This document shows positions 11,592 through 23,009 of a stretch of 64,000 nt of DNA, piece by piece. The stretch's first letter is position 1; the number at the start of each line of letters is the position of its first letter. Source of the DNA: Capsicum annuum. Lineage: Eukaryota > Streptophyta > Magnoliopsida > Solanales > Solanaceae. Made by a program: the position numbers and the translations under genes. The notes beneath the pieces are model-generated. The model made no database searches. It was not told the origin of the DNA and saw only the letters and a program-made list of their open reading frames with translations. The stretch spans positions 132,177,769 through 132,241,768 of the forward strand of contig NC_061118.1 in the NCBI RefSeq assembly GCF_002878395.1, read 5' to 3'.

Positions 11592-12409
11592 AAGTGATCA
11601 CATATGTAACTATTATCCATATAAAAATGGGAATAATCAGATAATTTGATCCTACGTTAGCTTATAGTTTTGGAGCATGTGAACATACCCAAATCGGTGC
11701 TAAATACTACTCCCTTTAATCTGTATGCTCATTCTGTAGGAAATCCACTTTAAAACTAGTATAAGGGTTTATAATAAAAACCAATTGTGTATCTTCTTAA
11801 TTTAAACTGTAACTGAAACTGTAAAGTGGATTCCATATCTAATATAAGATCAAAAGATCAAATCTTGATCAAAATATGAAAATAAACTAATCATAGGGTG
11901 CGTAAAGCACTATCATTCTTGAAATATCGATATTCAAACTAGGGCTTAGTAACCCATGCATCAAATTCATGTCAAATCATCTTAAAGTTCATGCTTGATA
12001 ATGAAAGCCCTAAAATTCAATTCTAAATCTGGAAAATAAAGTCACACACATAAATATACAAAAGTAGACATATAATTCAACATCTAATTCACTTGTGACA
12101 TCATAATCTTCAAATAGTGATAAGTGGGTATAAACCCTAAACTAAAATTCATATAATTTCAAGTAAAATTCAACTTTAAAACTAATTTTGGGAACAAGTA
12201 TGAAAGGATTATCCTTGTTCATAACCCCGCATACCTTAATTGATGAATAGATGAAGAAGCTTGAACTTTGAGTTCCTATTTGTTCTCTTGAAGATTGTTT
12301 CTTGAAGATCTTGAATTGGGAATCTTGAATTTTGGGTTATCTTGGAAAAGAAATGTGGAATTTACATTTCTTGAGGTTTAAAATTTGGAGTTCTAGGGTT
12401 TCTTGAAAA

Positions 12410-12414
12410 GAAAT
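12410..12414. repeat. Target-site duplication of element C (GAAAT / AAAAT)
   Basis: GAAAT lies left of the C 5' LTR and AAAAT (21642-21646) lies right of its 3' LTR, with one mismatch. The intact site in B's other LTR reads GAGAAATTTTGGTGAAAG (near 29106-29123), which confirms the junctions. Confidence 0.8.
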
Positions 12415-12677
12415 TGTAAAACCCCACAAAATTCCTAGCTTAATTCAGTCCTTTAAGCTAGTTAAGGAGTCCTAGACTCAGAAAATTCTAGCTAAGTATT
12501 CAGACTTAGTATATTTTTAGCCTTTGAAAGTTGGCAATCTCATTTTGTGACCATAATGTCCTTTAAATGCCTTTATCTTAGTTAATTCATGATCAAGAAG
12601 GTCAATAGGTGTTCCAGAACAAGTTTTAAATTTTTTTGACCTCATTTAAATCGTGTTTGGAATCCCAAAATAGTGGA

Positions 12678-12830
12678 CCAACGCGATCTTGGCACGCCGT
12701 ATCACCCATCGCGTTGGTTAATATTTTCCCCAGCTATCAGCGTGTAATTCTAGTGAACCAATGCAATCTTGGTGTGATACGTTGGATATCGCGTTGATGC
12801 CATCGACGCACCGTGTTGACCTACGATCAC
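12678..12830 (+). promoter_or_regulatory. GC-rich repeated block in element C 5' LTR
   Basis: Repeated words CCAA(C/T)GCGATCTTGG and ATATCGCGTTG, plus GACGCACCGTGT, in an otherwise AT-rich LTR. It lies about 120 bases upstream of CATAAAATCC. The homologous block in the 3' LTR is 19263-19420. Confidence 0.5.
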
Positions 12831-12949
12831 TGGGTCAAATTTCAGTCATTAAAAGACCGCATCCTTGAGGTTATTTAGGTCTTTTTTCCCTACCTCTCAT
12901 CCTAAAACATGAAATTTAGCCCCTTTAAAGGAATAATATAATCATTATT

Positions 12950-12959
12950 CATAAAATCC
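12950..12959 (+). promoter_or_regulatory. TATA-like box, element C 5' LTR
   Basis: CATAAAATCC, followed about 10 bases later by AACAAAACCCTAG. That resembles a plant transcription start and leader. It is conserved in the 3' LTR at 19539-19548. Prediction only. Confidence 0.4.
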
Positions 12960-13624
12960 TCAAGAACAAAACCCTAGGGCTATTAATTCAGGAATCAAAT
13001 TCAAAAGATTTCACCATCAATTTTTTCCAAATTCAAACAACAAGGTATGTAAAGTATTCATCCAAGGGTCCCTTCCACCCTTGGAGTTCAAGAAACTTTT
13101 TTTAAAACATGAATTGTAATTTTCATATTGTGGGTTTGAATGTAATCATGTTAATGTTGTGGTATGTGTTCCAAATTGAAATCATTATGTATTTATTGGT
13201 ATTATGATAGCGTGAAAGTTGAATTTTGATTGTCTTATATTGAAACCCTTGAATTTTGAAGTCATGATGTATTTGCATTGTTGTTCATGCATAAGTATAA
13301 AGCTACGCCTACCATGGGTTTGATAAAATGCTAAATTGAGATTATGGTGCTTTTATGATCCTTTGGTGGTCTAAATGATGAACTTATGCTATACCCACAT
13401 GTTCACAGTGTCTTCCATGCTAAAGCTATACCTTGTATGTGTTTAATGGAATGCTCATGAGATTGGTTTAATGAAATTATGATATGTTAGCATGCCTTCC
13501 AATTCATGTGCAAGCTCATGACTTTCAAGTGATTGATGAAATGACTCATAGAATGTATTGTGAGTTGTTGACTATTGTCAATTATTTAAGAATTGTCATG
13601 TTTTATTATGCTATCGAGTCCTGG

Positions 13625-13639
13625 GGGTATTTAATACCC
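13625..13639 (+). other. 15-bp palindrome in element C LTR
   Basis: GGGTATTTAATACCC is self-complementary apart from its central base. It is conserved as GGGTATTTAATACCC at 20214-20228 and GGGTATCTAATACCC at 2414-2428. It may form a hairpin in the transcript. Function unknown. Confidence 0.55.
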
Positions 13640-15037
13640 AAAAATTTAGCTGCCTGCCTAGAGCCAGTGTCAGTTACAGAACAGTCTCTGTCATGTCACG
13701 ATCAGTAGTACTCTAGTTAAGTTACAAAACTCAGGAAAACTCAGTAAACTCAGTATCAATCCAGTCCCATTCAGTATTTAGTTCAGTTCTCAATAATCTC
13801 AGTCAGCTAACAAAACTCAATAGTATTCCGACAGTCAATGAAACTCAGTAAACTCAGTTCAGTTCATTTAATTAGTATAATCAGTAATAGATTAGTCCAG
13901 CCTAGTATGAACTAGGAAATTAGTCCAGTGTCTATTCAGTTAGGAGTAGGATTCAACACCGAGTGAACCCAAGAATGGGGGTTCACCTGCCAGCAGAGGG
14001 TGTGATCCTTAGAAGCAATCCTTGCATTCCAGAACTACGTAGCCAGCATAGGTTGAGATATAACCCTATGAGTCTAGGGTTAATACATATTATTCAAGTT
14101 TTCCTACTACCATGGGGTTAATAAAAGAGCTCCCTATCAGAGAGGTTTAACTCATGGCTTATCCTTACCCGTGGCACGGTACTGACACCCTTCCAACTGG
14201 GGTTATAGGTCTGACCCTAAATTTATTTAGAAAAGAGGCATGTCAGTTAGATGATTACCACTCACAGTCTCAATCTCAGTCTTCAGTGAAGAACTCAGAT
14301 AGTTCTACAGATTTTAGAACTATCAGATACAGTCACTCAGCAGTATAAAACTCAGCTAGTTTCATCAGAATCAGGATTGTCAGACACAGTCACTCAGTAA
14401 ATAGTAAATCAGCTATTAGTTACATCAGAATCACAATTTCAGTTATAGTTCATGTATTCATGCATGTACTCTCATTCAGTCATGCTCATATTATTCAGTT
14501 ATTATTGTTCATACATATGAACCTTTGCATTCAGCCTTACCTCACTTTGCGTACCAGTACATTCATACGTACTAACACATAATTTTCTTTATGTTATGGT
14601 GTTTTATACCATAGGTTCAGATGCATGAGTTCCCAAGCACCCTTAGCAGTTCAGATGTTCAGTAGACAGAGTAGTGGTGAGTCCTCATAGTTCGAGGATA
14701 TGTTTTTTCATTCAGTTTTTCAGTCTATTATAGTAGTTAGAGTTAATTGGGGACATGTTCCATCAACTCCACAGTTCAGACAATTTTAGAGGCTTTTCAG
14801 ACTAGATGGTTAGACAGTATTCAGTATTTCAGATTCTGATATTTTATCAGACTTTATTATTTTCTTTTCATCAGTATTACAATTTTGAACCTTATGGTAT
14901 TTCAAGCTATTATTCTGTATTATACAATGTTATTGCTCGGTTATTACAGTAGGTACCAGTCATGGGTTAGCTTGTGGTCCTTTATGATTTTGAGCATCGT
15001 GTAGCATCTAGGGTACCAAACTCGGGGCGTTACAAAC

Positions 15038-15050
15038 TTGGTATCAGAGC
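15038..15050 (+). other. Primer-binding site of element C
   Basis: TTGGTATCAGAGC is the classic complement of the initiator methionine tRNA 3' end. It begins 3 bases after the LTR end. Confidence 0.92.
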
Positions 15051-15257
15051 CTAAGGTTTAATAGTGTCCTAGGAAGACTGAAAAGCCTCATCTAGTAGAT
15101 TTTTGTGCATGGGTATGTAGCATGCCACACTTATGTACGGGAGGCTATGAGATATGTTAGGAATGGTTTCTTTTCTTTCAGTATCTATGACGTGCGAGTG
15201 AGTATTAGCTCAAGTAAAGCCCTTATTCTAATCTGCTCCTTTTTTTATTTACAGAAT

Positions 15258-16043
15258 ATGCCTCCTAAAAGGACTAATGAAAGAAGAACCAAGAACCAGT
15301 CAGCATCTCAGCCCGTTTAGAAAGATCCCCTAGATAAGCACGTCTGTCATGCATAATTCAGAACTGCCTTCACTACTCTAGATAATTCAGTAGCGGCTCA
15401 GAATAAACGGTTAGCTGCTACTGTTTCGGCTACCCCAATGGCTAATATTATTGCAACTAGGATTTGGGACTTTACTCGAATAAATCCTTCCTTATTCTCA
15501 GGATCTAAGCTAGAAGAAGATCCACAGAAGTTCCTCGATCAGGTTCAGAAAGTCATAGATATGATGGGAGTGACCTCTAATAAGAGTACTAATTTAGTCT
15601 CCTATCATCTAAAAGATATAGCCCATACGTGGTTTAAGCAGTGGAAGGTAGACAAGGGTGCAGATGACGAGCCTATAGAATGGGAAGAGTTTGCTACAAC
15701 CTTCTTAGATAGATTCTTTCCCTTAGAGCTGAAAGAAGCCAAAGTGTTAGAGCTCATCAATCTCAGGCAAGGCAGTATAAGTGTGAAAGAGTATTCCCTC
15801 AAGTTTACTCAGTTAGCCAGGTATGCTCCCCATATAGTAGCGGATAATAGATCCAGAATGAGCAAGTTTGTGTCTGGGGTATCGGGTAGAGTGGTTAAGA
15901 AGTGCAGGACTGCATTGTTGATTAAGGAGATAGACATATCTAGGCTTATGGTCCATGCTCAACAGATTGAGGAGCAGAAGCTTGAAAAGAAGGAGAGAGA
16001 AAATAAGAGATCTAGTATAGGTAGTTTCAACTTCTCAGCCTAA
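15258..16043 (+). pseudogene. Element C gag remnant
   Basis: Starts ATGCCTCCTAAAAGG (MPPKRTNERR) at 15258 and stays in one frame to 16041, broken by two stops at 15318 (TAG) and 15354 (TAA). From 15438 an uninterrupted 201-residue stretch carries the gag core: IWDFTRINPSLFSGSK, DPQKFLDQVQKV, LVSYHLKDIAHTWFKQWK, FLDRFFPLELKEAKVLE, LRQGSISVKEYSLKFTQLARYAP and RLMVHAQQIEEQKLE. This is the best-preserved coding stretch in the window. Gag assembles the particle. The C-terminal basic region follows in another frame. Confidence 0.9.
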
Positions 16044-16233
16044 GTCAGAGAGTGGGAATCGTTCTCAATTCCATCTGAAATCTTTAACCCCAGTTCCATC
16101 TTCAGCTAGTCCACCAGTACCAAAGTTCAGGGATGACAGTCATGATAGGGCACTAGGATCCAAGACCCAGAGTAGTGCAAGCGGTGTTCGTACCAACCCA
16201 TTTTACGAAGAATATGGTAAGAATCATAAAGAG

Positions 16234-16437
16234 ATGTGTAAAGACGGCAGTGATATATGTTTTGGATATGGTGAGTCAGATCATAGAATTCGAGATTGTC
16301 CAAACCCTGGCCTACAAAGTCAGCACAGTTGTCCTTCAGCTCAGTCCAGTCACCCGAATCAGCAGTGTACCACTTCTAGTACCGCCAGTGGGCAGTGCCC
16401 AATTAGGATTTATGGACTCCCGTCCAGTCAAGGTTGA
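16234..16437 (+). pseudogene. Element C gag zinc-knuckle remnant
   Basis: ICFGYGESDHRIRDCPNPG is a CCHC nucleic-acid-binding knuckle whose second Cys has become Tyr, followed by the usual Gln/Ser-rich tail. It is shifted by one frame relative to the gag core. Confidence 0.75.
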
Positions 16438-16439
16438 GA

Positions 16440-16664
16440 AAGTTCTTCAGATGCAATCACTGGTATGTTACAGACCTCCCATTTACATGTTTATGCCTTA
16501 TTAGATCCAGGAGCTTCTCTACCTTTTGTAACTCTTTAAATAACACTTAACTTTAAAGCTAGACCAAATATTAACAAAACCTTTCTCAGTTTCCACCCCA
16601 GTGGGTCAGTCTATCATAGCCCGATGGGTATACAGAAACTATTTGGTTATGATATCTCAGGAAG
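16440..16664 (+). pseudogene. Element C aspartic protease remnant
   Basis: VYALLDPGASLPFVTL at about 16488-16540 keeps the Asp-Pro-Gly-Ala-Ser active-site motif used by chromovirus proteases. PVGQSIIARWVYRNYLVMIS follows at about 16595-16655. There are stops and at least one frameshift. Similarity to protease ends near 16660, before the ILGMDWL motif, where unrelated sequence begins. Confidence 0.75.
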
Positions 16665-18180
16665 TTAGGCTTCCAGATTTCAGTAGTAATATTAGTACGG
16701 GTAGAAAAGTAAAGGGTGGGAATGATTCCCAACCATCTTTACCTCTATTCAAAGTTTGGTACTTCAGTCATCATGATAACTATGCATGCTTTATGCCTCA
16801 GCTCCATAAACACAGCTTATATTCACACATTTTTCATAGAATCGCGTGCACTTACAGTTCCTAGTATGAGGAGTTCCAATTTACTCAGTAGTACTAATCA
16901 TGTTCCATGAGTATAGAAAACTCCAAACTTAGGTCATGCAGCTTATGACTACTACTCTCATGCTTCACAATGTGTTTAGCCCCTATTACCATCTTGATTA
17001 TAGTTATCATTACAGTCTCAGACATAGTGTCAGCCTCAGTCTCAGTCCAGTAATCAGATTCATAACTCGATTCAGTCACAGGATTGCTCGACTATAGCAT
17101 AAAGTTATCAGTTACTCAAATTTTAAGCATTTCAGTACCTCAGTTTATAGATTATTTTAGAATCACATCATATGCTTAGTCTTGCATTCTCAAATAATAC
17201 AGTTTTCATGAATTCATGCTCAGTTATTTCATGTTATCTAGTTAGTCCTTACCTTATATACACGACACTCTATGGTTTCAGTTCAGTTTTCAGGCTAAGT
17301 AAAGTTCAGTATTGCAGACCCAGTATTCAGATATCCATCATTCAGTTAATTTGATAAGTTAGTATGTTTATACATTCATGCTCAGCATTCATGCGAATAC
17401 TTTCAGAAGTCTCAAGTGAAGAGTTGTACTAAGGTGGAGTGTATAGTTGAAAGGATATTCAAGGGATATCTCTAAGCTTGAGAATTTTAGTTGCAGTGCA
17501 TAAGGCTTAGCTACTTCATCTTAGATGATGTTTTGTAGGCCATGACTCACATTACATAACTTATTCAGACCATGCCAAGTTTTTCTTACCCCCTTAAAGT
17601 CACTAGAACTATATAAAAAGAGTGTCATAAAAAGGCTCCAGTCGAGTATAAGTTTTCAGTATAAGTTAGTCTGCAGAACCAGTAATTCAGTTTAGCAGTT
17701 AGATGGACAAGTTTATATGGTTTCCTATTTTTACATTTATTCGTGCTATCTGAAGTCTCATGAATGTAACCATTCTAAGATGGATCAACTAGGTAGTTCC
17801 ATGTTCAGCTTAGTTTATGTATCATGTCTCAGTTTCAGATCCTAGATATTCAGTCATGATTCATTTTGTAGGTTCCTTGTGTATCGCCCTAGTTTTCCTT
17901 AATATCTCAACAAAGTCAGCATTCTCCATGGGATATAGTGTCCCAAGAGGGAGATACGTTATAATCCCTCGAGCTTCTATAGCCTCGACCTTCTATTTTT
18001 TTCTCCTCACGTAACAAATTCAGTTTGGAATGGTGGGTACTCATAGGTTAACCCTCAAGTTCCAATCTTATCCGTGAGCCATGTATTCGGGGGCTCAGTT
18101 CAATGCCTGATAATCAGTCCAAGTATCATATTTTAGGCTCAGTTATGTTCTCATATTCCAAGTTCAGGCATGTTCAGTAA
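16665..18180 (+). other. Non-pol filler inside element C
   Basis: About 1.5 kb stands where RT, RNase H and the integrase core should be. There is no reading frame I recognise in either strand. Its texture (CAGT, TTCAG and CATGCTCAG words) resembles the C LTR. 17942-17957 (CCCAAGAGGGAGATAC) resembles the PPT at 18985-19000. Phrases around AGTCTCAAGTGAAGAG and AAGTCTCATGAATGTAAC (17408, 17753) recur loosely. Origin unknown: LTR-derived, captured, or deleted beyond recognition. Confidence 0.6.
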
Positions 18181-18182
18181 TG

Positions 18183-18650
18183 ATCCCGAGTTTGATATTG
18201 GTGATTTAGTATTCTTGGAAATCTCTTCCATGATGGGAATGAAGAGGTTCGGCAAGAAGGGGAAGCTTAGTCCCCAGTATGTCGGTCCCTTCAAAATTCT
18301 CAATCGCTTCGGCAAAGTAGCTTATGAGCTCGAATTGCTTTCAAATCTATCTTAAGTCCATCCAGTGTTCCACGTCTCCTTGCTTAAGAAGTGCATAGGT
18401 GACCCAGCAGTCGTAGTCCCTATAGAGGGCCTAGATATTCAGAACAGACTCTCTTTTAAAGATATTTCAGTCAAAATCCTCATCTACCAGATTCACAGAC
18501 TGAGGAACAAAGAAGTCCTTTTAGTCAAAGTTCTTTGGCGGAATCGGTCTGTTGAGAGAGCTACTTAGGAAGCAGAAGAATACATGCAAACCAAGTATAC
18601 TCACCTCTTCCCCGATAATCTAGACTCAGCCCAAGGTAATGGCTTTTCTT
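18183..18650 (+). pseudogene. Element C integrase C-terminus and chromodomain-like end
   Basis: DPEFDIGDLVFLEISSMMGMKRFGKKGKLSPQYVGPFKIL...VAYELELL is the GPF/Y module. VHPVFHVSLLKKCIGDPAVVVP, then LSFKD.SVKILIYQIHRLRNKEVLLVKVLWRN, E.AT.EAEEYM and YTHLFPD form the chromodomain-like tail. One stop (18353) splits the module and another (18567) interrupts the tail. In chromoviruses this end directs integration into heterochromatin. The catalytic core is absent upstream. Confidence 0.85.
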
Positions 18651-18987
18651 AAGCTTATTTAGTTTTATGCTCAGATTTCCATTACAAACTTGGTATCGTT
18701 TACCATTGCATATTCAGTCATATGTTCATGAGCCAGTTCAGTCATGTATTCATGCATCAGATATGCATGATTAGTATGAGAAACTGAGCTAATCAGTACT
18801 CCCAGTCATGCATTCATGAATTAGATCGGTTATGTATTCATGCATCAGATATGCTTGTTTAGTATGAAATTCAGCATATCAGTAATATTAGTCCTATAGT
18901 CAGGTCCCAGATGTTAATGTCCAGTAAGTAAATTCAGCCTATTTGTACTCTTAGTTCAGTCAGTCTTATTTGAGGATGAATGTTCCC
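18651..18987. other. Element C 3' untranslated region
   Basis: No coding frame. A CATTCATGCATCAGATATGC-like word occurs twice (about 18750 and 18837), embedded in roughly 85-bp diverged repeats. Confidence 0.5.
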
Positions 18988-19000
18988 AAGGGGGAGATAT
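18988..19000 (+). other. Polypurine tract of element C
   Basis: AAGGGGGAGATAT immediately precedes the 3' LTR start TGTAAGACCCC. It primes plus-strand DNA synthesis. Confidence 0.85.
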
Positions 19001-21641
19001 TGTAAGACCCCACAAAATTCCCACCTTAATTCAGTCCTTTAAGCTTGTTAAGGGGTCCCAGACTTAGAAAATTCTAGCAAAGTATTCAGACTTAGTTTAT
19101 TTTTAGTCGTCGAAAGTTGGTAATTTTATTTTGTGACCTTAATGTCCTTTAAATACCTTTATCTTACTTAATTCATGATCAAGAAAGTCAATAGGTGTTC
19201 TCAGATAAGTTTCAAATTTTTTGAACCTCGTTTAAACCGTGTTTGGAATTCCAAAATAGTAGACCAATGCGATCTTGGTATGCCGCGTCGCCCATCGCGT
19301 TGGATAATATTTTCCCCAGATATCAGTGTGTAATTCCAGTGAACTGGTGTGATCTTGGGGAAAAGCGTTGGATATCGCATTGATACCATCGACGTGCCAC
19401 GTCGACCTGCGCGTCACTGGGTCAAATTTTAGTCATTAAAAGACCATGTACTCAATGTTATTTAGGTCTTTTTTCCCCCGCCTCTCAGCCCTAAAACTTG
19501 AAATTTATCCCCTTTAGAGGCATAATACAATCATTATTCATAAAATCCTTAAGAACAAAACCCTAGGGCTATCAATTCAGGAATCAAATTCAAGAGATTT
19601 CACCATCAATTTTTTTAAATTCAAGCAACAAGGTATGTAAAGTGTTAATCCAAGGGTCCCTTCTACCTTTGGAGTTCAAGAAACTTCTATTAAAAATATG
19701 AATTGTGATTTCCATGTTATGGGTTTGAGTGTAATCATGTTAATGTTGTGGTATGTGTTCCAAGTTAAAATCATTATGTATTTCTTGATATTATGATAGC
19801 GTGAAAGTTGAATTTTGATTCTCTTATATTGAAACCCTTGAATTATGAAGTCATGATGTATTTGCATTGGTGTTCATGCGCAAGTATAAAGCTACGCCTA
19901 CCATAGGTTTGATAAAATGTTAAATTGAGATTATGGTGCTTTTATGATCCTTTGGTGATCTAAATGATGAACTAATGCTATACCCACATGTTCACAATGT
20001 CTTCCAGGATACAGCTATACCTTGTATGTGTTTGATGGAATGCTCATGAGATTGGTTTAATGAAATTATGATATGTTAGCATGTCTTTCTATTCATATGC
20101 AAGCTCATGACTTTCAAATGATTGATGAAATGCCTCATAGAATGTATTCTGAGTTGTTAACTATTATCAATTATTCAAGAATTGGCATGTTTTATTATGC
20201 TATCGAGCCCTAAGGGTATTTAATACCCAAAAATTTAGTTGTGTGCCTAGAGACAGTGTCAGTTATAGAACAGTCTCAGTCATGTCACGATTAGTAGTAC
20301 TCTAGTTCAATTACATAACTCAAGAAAACTCAGTATCAATCTAGTCCCATTCATTATTCAGTTCAGTCCTCAGTAATCTCAGTCAGCTAATAGAACTCAG
20401 TAGTATTGCAGCAGTCAACGGAACTCAATAAACTTAGTTCAGTTCAGTTAATCAGTACAATCAGTAACAGATTAGTCCAGCCTAGTATGAACTGGGAAAT
20501 CAGTCCAGTGTCTATTTAGTTGGGAGTAGTATTCAGAACCGAGTGAACCTAAAGATAAAGGTTCACTCGCCAGCAGAGGGTGTGATCCTTAAAGCAATCC
20601 TTGCATTCCAGAACTACGTAGTCAGCGTAGGTTGAGATATAACCCTATGATTCTAGGGTTAATATATCTCATTCGAGTTCTCCTACTAGCTAGGGGTTGA
20701 CAGAAGATCTTCCTGTCAGAGAGGGTTAACTCACATCTTGTCCTTACCCGTGGCACGGTACTGACACCCTTTCAAGTGGGGTTATAGGTTGGACCCCAAA
20801 TCTATTCAAAAAGGGGCATGTCGGTTAGATGATTACCTTCCACAGTCTCAGTCTCAATCTTCAATAAAGAACTCAGATAGTTCTATAGATTTCAGGATTG
20901 TCAGATACAGTCACTCAGCAATATGAAACTCAACTAGTTCCATCAGAATCAGGACTGTCCAACACAGTCACTCAGTAAACAGTTTATCAGTTATCAGTAA
21001 CATCAGTTAATCAGTATTTAGACTCAGTATTCAGTATTATCATAATTTTAGTTACAGTTTACGTATTCATGTATGCACTCTCATTCAATCATACTCATGT
21101 TATTCAGTTATTATTGTTCATGCATATGAACCTTTGCATTCAGCCTTACCTCAGTTTGTGTACCAGTACATTCATATATACTAACACATACTTTTCTTTG
21201 CGCTATGGTGTTTTATACCATAGGCTCAAACGCGTGAGCTCCCGAGTACCCTTAGCAGTTCAGACGTTCAGCAGACAAAGTAGAGGTGAGTCCTCATAGT
21301 TCGAGAACATATTTATTCATTTAGTTTTTTAGTCTATTTTAGTAGTAGGAGTTAGTTGGTGACATGTCCCATCAAATCCACAGTTTAGACGGTTTTAGAG
21401 GCTTTCAGACTAGATGTTCAGACAGTATTTAGTATTTTAGATTCTGATATTTTATCAGACTTTATTATTTTCTTTTCATCAGTAGTACAGTTTTGAACCT
21501 TATGGAATTTCATCCCATTATCCCGCACTATACAGTGCTATTACTTACTTATTGCAGAAGGTACTAGTCATGGATTATCTTGTGCTCCTTTGGGATTATG
21601 AGCACCGTGTAGCATCCGGGGTACCAGACTTGGGCATTACA
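19001..21641 (+). mobile_element. Element C 3' LTR
   Basis: Full-length partner of 12415-15034. The GC-rich block is at 19263-19420, the TATA-like CATAAAATCC at 19539-19548 and the palindrome at 20214-20228. It ends GGGCATTACA. Confidence 0.9.
19263..19420 (+). promoter_or_regulatory. GC-rich repeated block in element C 3' LTR
   Basis: Counterpart of 12678-12830, with several CG sites changed to TG or CA. Confidence 0.5.
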
Positions 21642-21646
21642 AAAAT

Positions 21647-22294
21647 TTTGGTGAAAGTTTATAATGCTTAGAATAGGTTTAATCTTGTTTTTTCACGATT
21701 TAGGGGCTTGGGAAATGACTAGGTTGCCCTTTGGAAAATTAAGTTTGGAACTAGAAATCCTAATTTTGTAATCCACCGTGATGCAATGCTATCACGGTGG
21801 CTCGCTGAAAAACGGATGAGTGCTATTTTGCACTATGGTAAGATGTGGAACTATCATGTTGCATCATTGGAAAAAAGACGAGTGCCATTTTGAACTCCAA
21901 CGAGATGCGGGGCCCGTTCTATCGCAATTTCTAGTGCAACACTGGACAATCACGATGAGCTACTAGAAAAGGTATGAACGGGATTTTGGGCTTCACCATA
22001 ATACGGTGTAATCATGGTGATTCACTGGAAAATGGACAATTGTGAATCTGCACTTCACCGCGATGCGGTGCTATCACGGTGAACTACTATTTTTCACTAA
22101 AAGTGCCATAACTTCGCACCCGAGTATCGGATTTAGGTAAAATTGATATAGTTGGAAATCTGACTTAATTATCAACACATTGGTGGTTCTGGAGTTGGAA
22201 TAGTCTACACGTATCAAGAGTTATTCATATTTTTAAAGTTGGCCCTTGACACACTAGGAGCTAAATGGAACTAAGAAAAGTACGAGGTATTACA
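21647..22294 (-). mobile_element. Element B 3' LTR, second segment
   Basis: Continues B's LTR after element C and ends at ...GAGGTATTACA (22294). On the minus strand this is the LTR start, TGTAATACC. Confidence 0.88.
21770..22090 (-). promoter_or_regulatory. GC-rich tandem block in element B 3' LTR
   Basis: Roughly 60-base units. The clearest reads TTCACCGCGATGCGGTGCTA (22049-22068) followed by TCACGGTGAA (22069-22078), alternating with CACTGGAAAA.GGAC stretches. It is followed on the minus strand by TATA-like words near 21660. Copies lie at 29228-29540, 41412-41730 and 47738-48000. Confidence 0.5.
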
Positions 22295-22310
22295 CTATCT
22301 CCCCCTTGGG
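22295..22310 (-). other. Polypurine tract of element B
   Basis: The minus strand reads CCCAAGGGGGAGATAG directly before the LTR start TGTAATACC. It is nearly identical to element C's PPT. Confidence 0.85.
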
Positions 22311-22519
22311 AATATTCATCTTCGAATGAGACTAGTTAAACTGAGGATACTAAGGAACTGAGACTATATGATGGCATGTACAACTGAAACAAAACTGCAT
22401 GACTGAATCTAAATCATACTGAGCGACTGAACTAATCTGTGAATGCATGAATTTACATAAAGATAATCGCATGGCTGAAACTGAGACTGGAAAAGAACTA
22501 AATTAAGGAAGACTGTTAC

Positions 22520-23009
22520 CTTAGGTGGAATCTGAGTTTGTGGAGAAAAGATAAGGATACTTGGTTCGCATGTCTGCTTTTGCTTCCAAAATCACTGACT
22601 TCAAACTTTGACCAAAGGAACTTCTTTGTTCCTTAGTCTATGGATCTGGTGATCAAGAATCTCTACTGGAAGTTCTTCGTATGTAAAGCTATTCTAAATG
22701 TTTGTGCTTTCTAGAGGGACTACAATAACTGAATCATCCATGCACTTCTTCAATAAGGATACATGGAACACTGATGACAAGTCTGCATGTAGCTCAAGCT
22801 CATACGCTACCTTCTACACACGACTTAACATCCTGTAGGGACCTATATATCGGGGACTATGCTTCCCCTTATTTCCAAATCTCTCCACCCCTTCATGGTA
22901 AAACCTTCAAATAAACAAAATCACCGACTTCAAACTCAAGATCTCTCTTTCTTACGTCTACATATGATTTCTGATGACTCTGAGCTACTTTCAATCTCTC
23001 TCTAATCAA
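22520..23009 (-). pseudogene. Element B integrase C-terminus and chromodomain-like end
   Basis: Minus-strand frames give SYVDVRKRDLEFEVGDFVYLKVLP (GPF/Y module start, about 22970-22900), fragments of the following barrel, and EAKADMRTKYPYLF near 22560-22520. Multiple frameshifts are present. Between 22311 and 22519 lies the 3' untranslated region, without coding signal. Confidence 0.75.

Larger units (their letters stand above)
10589..12414 (-). mobile_element. Element B 3' LTR, first segment
   Basis: Matches 27286-29110 of the right LTR almost in full. It contains the stem-loop cluster (11489-11591) and ends at GAAAT, where element C inserted. The uninterrupted sequence of that site is preserved in the right LTR near 29105-29125. 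Confidence 0.88.
12415..15034 (+). mobile_element. Element C 5' LTR
   Basis: Begins TGTAAAACCCC and ends GGGGCGTTACA just before the PBS. It carries a GC-rich block (12678-12830), a TATA-like CATAAAATCC (12950-12959), an AAACCCTAGGG-containing leader-like stretch, and a perfect palindrome GGGTATTTAATACCC (13625-13639). Further on there are many CAGT-rich short repeats (about 13720-14480). Confidence 0.9.
12415..21641 (+). mobile_element. Element C: chromovirus derivative with most of pol replaced
   Basis: 5' LTR 12415-15034 and 3' LTR 19001-21641 (about 2.6 kb each) start TGTAA(A/G)ACCCCACAAAATTCC and end in TTACA. PBS at 15038-15050, PPT at 18988-19000. Internal order: gag, decayed zinc knuckle, protease, then about 1.5 kb of non-pol sequence, then the integrase C-terminal and chromodomain-like end. 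RT, RNase H and the integrase catalytic core are missing, so it could only have moved with proteins from another element. By eye 7 of the first 70 LTR bases differ. It lies inside B's 3' LTR. Confidence 0.9.
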
